The notes below the pieces were generated by a model. The model saw nothing but the letters and a program-made list of their open reading frames with translations, was not told the origin of the DNA and did no database searches. Shown here in pieces: positions 1 to 9,460 of a stretch of 64,000 nt of DNA. Source of the DNA: Ifrita kowaldi (Eukaryota; Chordata; Aves; Passeriformes; Cinclosomatidae); the NCBI GenBank assembly GCA_013398055.1, contig VZRS01000286.1, positions 30,018 through 94,017 on the forward strand, read 5' to 3'. A program made the translations under genes and the position numbers. Numbering within the stretch: position 1 is the first letter of the stretch; each line of letters starts with the position of its first letter.

Positions 1-129
1 AGCCGCGGGTTCCCGGGAGACCGGAGCGCTGGCGAACCGGCGCCCTGCCGTGGTGCTGAGGGAGCCGAGAGCCCCGGGCGGGGTGCCGGTCCCCGCGGGT
101 CAGTCCTTGCGGCCGCGGTCCGGGATGGG
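1..129 (+). promoter_or_regulatory. CpG-rich promoter / first exon of the left-edge membrane-protein gene
   Basis: The first ~130 bases are very GC- and CpG-rich and end in a good splice donor (GTGAGT from 130). A Kozak-like ATG lies at 125-127, just before that donor. This looks like the 5' end of the gene that runs to 4645. The true upstream limit may lie outside the window. Confidence 0.5.
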
Positions 130-3100
130 GTGAGTCCTTCCCGGCTCTGCAGATTGTTCCCGGTCCCGTAGGGAGAGAGAGATGTTGGATGCAAAGAGGC
201 TTTAGCGCTCTTGGGATGGGCAGCAGGTGGAACCGGCTTCTCAGAGGCTTCTCCAAGCCGCGGGGAGAGAGCGGGAGGCAGGAGGCGGCCCGCGGGCCCG
301 TCGAGCCACTGGCTCTCTCGCCTCTCCCGTCTCTTCGCAGCCGTGTCCACCTCCGTCTTCATCGTGGCGATCCTCATCCTGCTGCTGCTCCTGTACCACC
401 GGGACCCCATGTGCTGCCAATTCCTCTGCTCGTGCCGCCTGTTCCACACCCCCAGCCAGTATGTGAGTGTCCTCCGAGTCCTCCCTCTCTTCTTCCTGCC
501 CACGAATCCCCCTCTGGCCCCCGAGCTCCTGTTTCCTTGTGCTGGGTCTGTGGGGCTGCACCGCCAGGTTACCCTCCTGTAGCCTGGTTAGGATTGCTGA
601 TGGACATGGGGCCTCCAAGCAGAGCTGGGCTCTGCCAACTCCTTGCTCCCACTCTATCCAAGAGATCCGTCCATCCACCCACCCAGTCCTGCCTGGCTGT
701 GGCATTGTGGTTGTATCTCCAAGGCCTCACTAACAGGCTTCCCTGCTCCCCACACAGCTCAGGGGGGAGGTCCTCCTCCCCCTGCACAGTCATGTGTGGG
801 GTCGGGCTCTGCTTTATAGGGAAGGGGCCCAGCAGGGAAGGGGGCTGGAAGCTGAGGGCAAAGGCAGACAAAGCCACTCACATCCCTGACAACTGGCTCT
901 CTTCTGCACAGCTCCTGGGGAAGGAGCACTGAGACACAAAGCCCTTTCGCTCGCATCTGTAATTTCCTGGGGCTGGCTTTCAACTAGGGAAGCTAATGGA
1001 AAAAGAGCAGTGTGTGCAGCCAGCGCTGCTTTTGTGGCAGTGACTGCCTGGGGAAAGCTCAGCCTTCAGAGCTGCAGGGATGGCTCTTGAGGGGAGGGCT
1101 GCCAGTACCACTCTGCAGTCTTTGGGAGAAGAGTGGGACGTTCAGCCTCACTAGCAAGGGATGGAGAGACTTGTGCTGTGAAAGGCAAATCTAATAGTCC
1201 AGCACAGGCTGGAAAGTCCCCAGCAGAAATCACAGTGGAAATAGGCTGCACTGATGGTGTCCTTGCCTGATTCATTGTCTCCACTCCTTTCCCTCTCTTC
1301 CCTCCTATTGTCTGCCCATGGCACACGTTGGGAGCGGGCCCTGCTGCCATGCTCCCTTGCCCTGTAGAGCTGCTCCCTGAGGCAGTGTGGGATGCTCCCT
1401 GAGCTCTGGGGTGGAAAGTTCAAGCAGGCATCTTGCCTTTAGCAAAGGGCTGTGTTGAAGGATGGATGCAAAGAATTACATATGGAAAGGGAACATATAG
1501 AGAATGTATTTCCTTCAGAAAAAGTGAAGCAGTTGTAGTGTGTGAGGCAGCTTTTGGGCAGGAGTAGTTGCACTGGTTTTGCTCATCAGTTATTGAACCA
1601 ACAGTTGGGTGCTGTTTTCCTGCAGCCTCTGTAGTTGTGCTGTAGGGCCAAGACAAACAGTTCCTTGGTTGTTAAGAGCAAAAGTAAATCCTCATAGTCC
1701 TCCCTGTGCATCCTTGGTTGCCCGGGGAGTCTCCGGGCTGGTTTCTGCTGGCAGAGATGGGGTTTTCTGAGGGCAAGGTACAGCCATGGCTCAAGTCCTG
1801 TCTCTGGCTCAAGGGGCTGTTCTCTGTGAACAGGATTTCTGCTCACTGTTGCTCAACACCTGGACAGGGAATCCAGTTTAACTGGAGCAAGACAGCTCCG
1901 GAATAGCAGAGCTATTGCCCTGCAGATTTGCTTGCTGCATTATCCTGAAATGACAACCTCAGTAGATAAGAGCTTACAAATCCTGTAACCCTGAGCATGT
2001 GATGGAGCTCTTATCTACACCAGCGGAATAGTTGGGTTGTTTTTTGTTGTCCCCCAAAAAGAGATGGTTCTATTGATTTTCAATGAAACCCTGCCCTGGG
2101 ACCCAGACTATCCCTCTGGCTGTGCTCTGCTCCAGCTGGCTCCAGCCCTTGGAGCAGGTCCTGCGCTGCCAGGGAGGATGTCCCGGAGCCACTGGTGTCA
2201 CCGAACAGGCAGGGGCTGCTGCCAGCAGAGCTGCAGGAGCCACATGGGCAGAGGGAGCAGCTCTTCTTCTGCCAAGGTCCTGCTGTCCCATGCGAGCTGG
2301 TTGAGCTCTGCTCTCTGCCAGGAAGGATGTGAGGGATTTTGGCTTTGCTCATGTCCTCCTCATTCCAGGACCGCCCCCCTCCCTACTTCAGCAGCAGCCA
2401 GCGGCTGGTGGGACCCCAGCATGGAGCCTCATCGCTGGAGAGCGCTGCCGAGAACCCCGGCATGCAGGTGATGGCAGGGTCCCTGCTGGGAGCTGGGCGG
2501 GAATGGTAGCTAAAGTGCTCATGAGCTTGGAAAGAGACTCTGGTTATGGGGTTTGCCTGGGGCAAAAGGTGCTGGGCAGCATCTTCTGGTGCTATCCCAC
2601 AACTTTGGGAAGTGCTGCCAGTATGTAAAAATCCCCGGGGGGAAGCAGCATGTGGAGGGAAGGAATATTGCAGAGGACACCACAGTGCCCTGAGGCATTT
2701 GGGCATGAAGTGCCAGTGGTAGATCCTGGGGGCTTGGGATCCTACAGTGCAGGTCGAGGTGTAATTGCCTTCTGAGAGGGAGGATTTCCTCTCTGGGTGT
2801 TCAAAGAAGCCTACAACTACCTACAACTTTGAACCCTGAATTAACTCAAGGCGACACCAGGACATGAACTTCTAGTGAAGAGAGCCACCATCACACTGAC
2901 CCTTTTCTGGGGATGGGCATTTCTAGGGAGACGAGCTCTTCTGTGTCGGACCCCCCAGCATATACCAGCTCCCGTCCTGGGAGCAGCCCCGCTTGCCCAG
3001 CTACGAGAGTGTGCGGAAGAAAGATCGCCAGCGGGAAATCCATCAGATGATTGCCGACAGGTTTGGGCTGTGGGCAGAGCCATCCCAGGAGGTGAGCTCC

Positions 3101-4645
3101 CCTCCCTGCACTGGGGGGGTGGCAAAAGCCCATGGCAGTCACCACTGTGGTCCATATCCGTGTCTTGCTTCAGCAGCTGTGGTAGCCGAGGACTCTGTGC
3201 TCTGTGATTGCCTTTCCCTGATAGCTTTTATCTCTCGGAAAGCACAGGAGGCTCCTTTGGTGTACATCTGTGCTAGTTAATGATCCATCTCCCTTCCCCC
3301 AGCGTATTTGCAGAAATGCCTGTACCAGGAGGCAGGGCAGAACCCCAGGGAGAAAGGGCAGGTTCTTCGGATCACAGGCTCCATACAAGTCCAGGCTGGG
3401 AGTGTTATTTTTGGATCTCTAAGGCTTTCATGGGTTCTTGCTTCCTGCAGGACAGTGCCCTGCAGGACACTCCTGGGGAGGCCTCTTGCTATTACCTTGA
3501 AATGTTTATGGCTTATTAATGATCAGGAGACTTTGCTTGTTACAGTATTTAAGATTTGCACTCCCACAATAGAACGGGGAAAAGTGAGTGCATCTGCCAA
3601 GTAGGTCCTGTGGCAGCATCCCGAGATGCTCCTTTTCAGAGACCTCATTGTCTAAAGCAGAACAGAAATGTTTGAGACCCTGAGTAAAGCATTAAAAGTT
3701 CACTAATTTACCTGGATTCTGAACTCTTAAAGCTGTACCATAAAGTCTGGCATAGTCAGCACTTGCCAGTCAGTGTTTGGAGCTGTATCTAATGATACCT
3801 GCCCGAAAAGTACCAGCCTGATATCGTGGAAGGTGTCCCTGCCCATGCAGGGGTTGGAACTTGATGATCTTTAAGGTCCCTTGCAACCGTTCTGTGATTC
3901 TGTGATTCCATGAAACCTGGGCAGCGAGGGCACAGGAGAGTAAAGCTCCAAAGACAAGTAGTTGAGGAACGCCACTGGAAGCTCTTCCACAACATCCTCG
4001 TGCCACTTCCTGTCACTTGTGGGGAGAAAGCTAGCCCAGCTCTGCCAAAATAAATGTGACAAGGCCTGGAGGTTCCTCTCTCTGCAGTGAGACTTGCTGC
4101 CGAAACCTGGGTACAACGCCTGCTTTGTAGGTGCTTGTGTAAATCCCAGTAGCCTTTCTTTAGTCAACGGAAAGCAAATGACAGCCCTCTCAACAAAAGT
4201 CAAGTCTGTTCTGGCCTTCTGCCAAGTCCTTGAAGGGGAACAGGGAAGAGCAGGAACCTGGCACAGAGTGTGAGGGGAGAATGTGTCTCTCAGCAGGTTT
4301 GTGCCGTGTTCCGGACTGATGCTCTCATCTCCAGGTGTTCCCCAGCCTACAGCCGGCTGCGCTGGGGGACTGCGGGGGTTTAATTTCAGGCTGGTGGTGG
4401 TTGTGAGCCTTCTCATCCACTCTGTAAGAAGAGGTGGGATGGTGGGATAATCTCTTGGTTATTTCTGATCCGCTGTAATGCTCTTCCTTTCTCAATAGAT
4501 GCCACCTCCTTATGAGCATGCTCTGAGGCATCCTCCAGCTTTCTCAGGAACAGGAATAAGCTCAGAGACCTTGGACAGACGTGGTGTTCCAGACCCTTTC
4601 CATGCCCCTCTCAGCTACCAAACTCAGCGAAACACTGCGGTGTAA
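125..4645 (+). CDS. Small single-pass membrane protein with PPPY motifs and a PDZ-type C-terminus (unnamed)
   Basis: The exons supported by splice sites and phase are 341-462, 2369-2467, 2927-3091 and 4499-4645 (stop TAA 4643-4645). All later junctions are phase 0. Exon 341-462 encodes a hydrophobic stretch (VFIVAILILLLLLY) followed by a Cys-rich juxtamembrane segment (CCQFLCSC), a likely palmitoylation site. The tail carries PPPY in exon 2369-2467, LPSY plus a basic segment (RKKDRQR) in exon 2927-3091, and PPPY again at the start of the last exon. It ends in NTAV, a class I PDZ ligand pattern. About 178 residues are expected. Such PY motifs normally bind WW domains of NEDD4-family ubiquitin ligases, so an adaptor role is an inference. 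I do not recognise the family. TMEM92 occupies a nearby place in human but the sequence does not resemble it as I recall it. The start is unresolved: the ATG at 125 is one base out of phase with the membrane exon, and there is no in-frame ATG in that exon before the hydrophobic segment. Confidence 0.62.
3825..3912 (+). mobile_element. CR1 LINE 3'-end fragment
   Basis: The stretch has the typical CR1 tail order: GGTGTCCCTGCCCATG, then GATGATCTTTAAGGTCCC, then a terminal short repeat of the ATTCTGTG type. It lies in the last intron of the left-edge gene, in sense orientation. Confidence 0.85.
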
Positions 4646-6029
4646 GGCCTTGGCCTCAGTGTACTGCTGTTTCCCATGCTGTCAGCAACAGAAGTGCCTG
4701 GGATACCATTTTACTCCGCAGGGAATGGCCAAACCTTCACCCAGATCTACAATCAGCTGAGACACAGGCAAGCCCAACCCAGCCATCAGTGACATCCCTC
4801 CTGCAGCACAAGGACAACCACAGAGCCACTTCTGGGTACTGCGCTGAACAGGGACACCTGCTCGCTCTTCTCTGGCAAACACCAAAGGCAAAGGTCCAGC
4901 TGCTGGAGCTGCACAGGGCAAAGCCAAGGGGAAGGTCTGCTAGGCCAGAGCTCCTCAGGAGCAGCATTTCATACCTCTGTGAGGCAGCACTGCTGGCTGT
5001 ACTAAGGATCAGACCTCAGGCACTGGTGGTGTTGTGCTGCTTCACCTGTTTCTTAGATTATCAAGTGTTTTACTGTGTCTGGAGTGGCTGCCAAGTGGGA
5101 ATCCTCACCTGTGAGTGGCAGAAGGGATGTGCTCTGGAGCACTGCAGCATGCTCTGGCACCAACAGCCTCTGTGACTGACAGCAGTTCGGTACAGACCTC
5201 ACATGGATTTGGAGGTCCATGGGTTATATCCAAATACCAAGATGAACCATGGGACTGGATTTACAGGCTGGGAAAGGACAGATGCATGGACTAAAAAGCT
5301 GGTTGGTCTCCATGAAGGCTGTGAAGCAGAGGTGGACATGTGTGGCTGACCCAGCTCACCTGGTCTTCTGTAGAGCAGAAGAATTGTCTAATAATGTCAA
5401 CACCGGTGTCCTTACAGTACTGATTTTGATAACCTGTTTTCTACTGCAGAGTCAATGTTTCAAGTTGTTTACATAGAGATAAAATGAGATCAGTTTGGCC
5501 ACAACGAATTTGGGCTCCTTTATTTTGAGGAATACAAACTCAAAAATGTCACGTAATGACTCAGATAAAAGGATGAGTATCCTGGATAATGTTTTATCAT
5601 GCACCTCCAGCTGCTGAGCTTAAAATACCAGCCCAAACATGGGCATCTTACCAGGCCCCCTGAACTTAGTAATGACTTAAGAGTTAGGTCTGTGAACATG
5701 CCTCACGTGGCCAGTGAATAGAACACTCAGATATTTAAGTTAATCATTGAGGCGAATGAGGTAGAGTGAAAAATCCAGCTTCCGGGTACACAGCATTAGG
5801 TGCATGTGGAAAAGGATCTGTTCTGCAGTTTGTGGATTAAGGTACAAATAGAACAGTAATGACTAAAAATGAGCAAAAATAGAGGGAGTTATTAGTGGGA
5901 CAAGTACTGACACAAGAGTGATTGTAGAGGGAATTCATCCAGTGGCACAACAGACCAGGCTCTCCAGATACTAAATGACCACGGTAACACATTCCATGTG
6001 CAGCCAAGACCTTCAGCTGCCCCACAGCA
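4646..6029. other. 3' UTR / intergenic space between two convergent genes
   Basis: No further exon is recognisable here. The stretch probably holds the 3' UTR of the upstream plus-strand gene. No canonical AATAAA is seen on the plus strand. An ATTAAA at 6034-6039 overlaps the minus-strand poly(A) signal of MRPL27, so the two transcripts may end almost at the same place. Confidence 0.4.
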
Positions 6030-6035
6030 TTTATT
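6030..6035 (-). terminator. MRPL27: MRPL27 poly(A) signal
   Basis: AATAAA on the minus strand, about 180 bp downstream of the MRPL27 stop codon. This fits a short 3' UTR. Confidence 0.6.
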
Positions 6036-6210
6036 AAACACTCTTAAAAATGCCAGCAGGTGATCTCACTCTGTCTGAACACAGATAACAAGCACTTCAG
6101 GAGCAAAACCAAGTCCTAAACTGGTATCTTCAGCGCCACTCTGGTCCTCAGAGGCCAGTACAGCTGTAGTGGTCTGTCCTTCCCATCTGTGCCCACGTGA
6201 CACAGCAGGT

Positions 6211-9200
6211 TCACAACATGGTGACCAGACTGAAGCTTCCTACCTCTGTGGTAGGGATGACACTGATAAAGGTTTTATAAAGGATTGCTCCTTTGGGTAG
6301 CTGGCAGATCACATCCCTGCTCTCACTGCTGCGGGGTGGGGGCACGTAGACCTCTTTGGTGTATCTCACAATACCGTCCTCCAGGGCATAGAGTGTCTTG
6401 TTGCGGCCCATCCCCACCTGGGAGAGGATGAGGAACGTTAGAAAGGAGAGGCTGGACACCCCCAACTAAAGCAGATCTGATCCCTGGTCTGCCTGGTTTG
6501 ATATCCTGGCTTCAACAGCATCTGTGCTTTATTTTTTAAAATAAAATCACACAACTTGCTTCCAGGAACCGGTGTGCAATGATGCTCAGTATGAGACATG
6601 AGACACCCATTCCACCCTTGGTGTCCACAAGTGCCCAGTCAGGTCACAGAAGTGTTTTGGGATATCCATTACTTGCAGACCTTCCCTGAGTCTCATGGAC
6701 ACAGGTGAGGCTCTGAGCAGGCTCTGTGACTAATACCAGGTCATGAAACCCAGTGTTGGGATATACAGAACACAGGGATGAACATTAAGAATGAGACTGA
6801 AAGAGAGGAGGAAGTGAGTGTGGGACTCGGGGGGGGACTGCTGTTCTCTGAGAACCAAAGAGAGAGAAAAGGCCTTACGTGAGCGCCGGGGTGCCAGCGG
6901 ATCAACCGCTGCGTAGCCAAAATGTTTCCTGCGTGGACAAATGCACCTGCAACAGAGTGACACAGTCAGACTGCAGAGAAACAGCTCCCCAGAGCCCTGG
7001 CAGAACACAAATGATTCCAGGACTTACAAATCCCAGCTTTCTGCGGGCATTTTCTAAGGAAAGATTACTTCAAATGCTAAAAGCATTTGAACAAAAGTGC
7101 TGTTAGCAGGAAATAAAAGAGCAATGGATAGACCATGGCAAAAAGTCAAATCTCTGAAAAGATTGCTTCTAGGGTACAAGGCATTTTCTGGCTGCTGAAG
7201 GCATTTGTTTTATTACATTTACATTGATATGTTTCCATCAGCAAAGCAAATAATTATTAAGCCCTCAACTGCAAGAATGTGCACTTTGGCTTCTGCTAAG
7301 CCTTGTAATTCTCTCCTTTGTAAACACTGGAAATGCTCAGTTTTTCCACCCAGCGTGGGGGGAAAGTGCAGTGCAGTTATGAGGTGTCCCACAGTGTTCC
7401 CTCCTCCTGGGCTCTCTGAAGAGGCAAAGTTAGAACCAAGTACATTTTCTGCAGGCAATTTTGGCTGGCGGCCGGCGGGCTCGTGGTGGGGGGAGCTGAC
7501 TCACCCTGCCCTCCCACCAGCGACCCTTGATCACGAGGTTTCACTGATCCTCCCCTTCCCTTTCTCCTGGAAAAGTGCCCACCTCCTCCTGAAACACTCA
7601 ACAACTGACACGTACCAGGGGAGAGAAGCTGTGAAGAACCCAGTGAAATGCAAATAAGATACTCAGACCTACCTTCGACTTTTTTGAACCCATAGCGTTT
7701 CCCAGGGCTGCGGCCACCTAGGTTTTTTGAGCTGCCCCCACTTTTCTTAGAAGCCCATCTGACAGCAACCAGGCTTGTTTGGGGAGTGGTTAGAACTAGG
7801 TTTGGAGAACGAACAACAACATCAGCTGGAAAAACTATCACGCATAATTCCTTTTCTCAGATGTAAAGGATATCAGTTAAGACAGGCTTTAAAATTAAAG
7901 GCAAAGGAAAGCCCTGGGAGAAACAAAAAGTACTTCCAAGATAAATTAGACTACAATGGCCTAAATTCCCTGAAAAGAGGTCACATCTCAAGTGCTGTTG
8001 CTGCCAAGGTAAGAATAAAATTCTCAGCAACAATGTTAAAGGATGTGCACAAATTCCTGTTTCGTTCTTGTAAAACGCAGCACAGATGTCACTGGTTGCT
8101 GTGGATTGCTCTTACAGTGCTTTGAGAAAAGATGGGTTGTGATTTGTTTCAGTTTCCCCTTTGAGCAAACGGCATTTACTTACACAGTTATATCCTGAAA
8201 TCTTACAAATGAGCAGACTCCAGTTCTGGACAATATATAAACATCTATCACCAGCCAGGAGCAGTCTGAGGAGTATCCAGAAGGAGCATAAAGGCTGGAC
8301 TTGCTGGTATTGGAGGTCTTTTCCAACCTCAGTGATTCTGTGATTCTATGATTAATGGCTCTAAGAAGGAACACAGAGCCCTGGGAGTGGCAATAAGGGA
8401 GCACAGTCTTTTCATTAACCCTCCCAGTTTAAGGAAGTGTTCAAGGCCAGGTTGGACAGGGCTTGGAGCAACCTGGTCTAGTGAAAGGTGTCCCTGCCCA
8501 CGGCAGGAGGTTGGAACTGGATGATCTTTAAGTTCCCTCCCAACCCAAATCATCATGATCTTAAAAATCTCTTCAGTACTGCCTTTCATGCAGTTAGGAG
8601 ACAAACCTAATTTTTCTGAATCTAGCCTCTTAAGCAGCAGGTTAGTGCAGAACAGTGGTTATCTTGCTTCCTTAACCTGAGTAAAACCACTAGTTTAACT
8701 TAATTAAATTATCACAGATACTCAGTGAGCTAGAAATACGTCCCATCACTGGAAGTGTTCAAGGCCAGGTTGGATGGGGCTTACTGCAACCTGGTCTAAT
8801 GGAAGGTGTCCCTGCCCATGGCAGGGAGTTGGAACAAAATTCCTTCCTTTAAGATTCCTTCCAACCCAAACCTTTCCATAATTCTATGAAATGCTGTTGA
8901 GGAAAGGGTACAAAACCCCATTAATTTCAGAAGACGACCCATTAAATAAATTAAAGCCTCCGAGACGTGACAATCTAGGAAAGTAGGCAAAGACGAACTA
9001 TAGTTACAGTTTCATATACACAAGCCCGCCCATTTCACCACAGCTCCGCCTCAGCTCCAGGCAAAGGCGAAAGCCTCGGCCTCGCGCTACCGGCCGTGAC
9101 GTCCCACCGGGGGCGCGACATCCCACGGCGTGACCTCCCTGGGGCACCTTCTCCCGAGCTCATCCCTCCCGATCCACGGCCAGACCCCTGCTCCCCACCC

Positions 9201-9259
9201 CTCAGAGGATAAACAGCTGACACAGCGCCTCACTCACACAGCCGCCCCAGCCCCGCCAT
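6211..9259 (-). CDS. MRPL27: Mitochondrial ribosomal protein bL27m
   Basis: There are four exons on the minus strand: 9238-9259 (ATG at 9259-9257), 7673-7825, 6879-6946 and 6211-6417 (stop 6213-6211). All have GT-AG junctions and join in frame to a 149-residue protein; human MRPL27 is 148. After a short basic N-terminal presequence comes the bL27 signature WASKKSGGSSKNLGG, then HAGNILATQR and RWHPGAH across exons 2-3, then the YALEDGIVRYTKEVY segment in exon 4. The protein belongs to the large subunit of the mitochondrial ribosome, near the peptidyl-transferase centre in the bacterial counterpart. It is divergently paired with EME1 and convergent with the gene on its left. An NRF1-like site in the shared promoter fits a nuclear-encoded mitochondrial gene. 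Intron 1 contains CR1 fragments. Confidence 0.96.
8285..8353 (+). mobile_element. CR1 LINE 3'-end fragment
   Basis: The short stretch 'TTGGAGGTCTTTTCCAACCT' is followed by the terminal ATTCTGTGATTCTATGATT repeat, typical of the end of a CR1 element. It lies in MRPL27 intron 1. Confidence 0.75.
8430..8560 (+). mobile_element. CR1 LINE 3'-end fragment
   Basis: Contains the CR1 phrases GTGTTCAAGGCCAGGTTGGA and AGGTGTCCCTGCCCACGG in the usual order. It is separated by about 75 bp from the preceding CR1 piece, so these are two insertions or a rearranged one. Confidence 0.82.
8742..8890 (+). mobile_element. CR1 LINE 3'-end fragment
   Basis: Third CR1 tail within MRPL27 intron 1, with the same GTGTTCAAGGCCAGGTTGGA, AGGTGTCCCTGCCCATGG and terminal ATTCTATGA elements. 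Confidence 0.85.
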
Positions 9260-9460
9260 CTTGATGGTGCAGCTTCCCCTTCCTCTTCCCGCTGGGCCGG
9301 TGGTGCGCACGCGCGCACGCTGTGCGGCGATTGGTCTGAGCGCGCGCCGCCGCGAGCGTTCGGACCAATCGCTGCCCACTGCACGCGCCTCCGAGCCAAC
9401 CAGTGGCGGGCGCGGGCTTTCCCCTCAGGCGGGCGTGGGTGCCCCTGAGGAGACGGGGGA
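9260..9460. promoter_or_regulatory. Bidirectional MRPL27/EME1 promoter with NRF1-type site and inverted CCAAT boxes
   Basis: Only 201 bp separate the two divergent start codons. The interval is CpG-rich and has no TATA box. A TGCGCACGCGCG at 9304-9315 fits the NRF1 consensus. Two CCAAT elements lie in opposite orientation: GCGATTGGTC at 9327-9336 and its exact reverse complement GACCAATCGC at 9363-9372. They are probable NF-Y sites. An alternating purine-pyrimidine run (GCGCACGCGCGCACGC) overlaps the NRF1 site. Confidence 0.8.
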
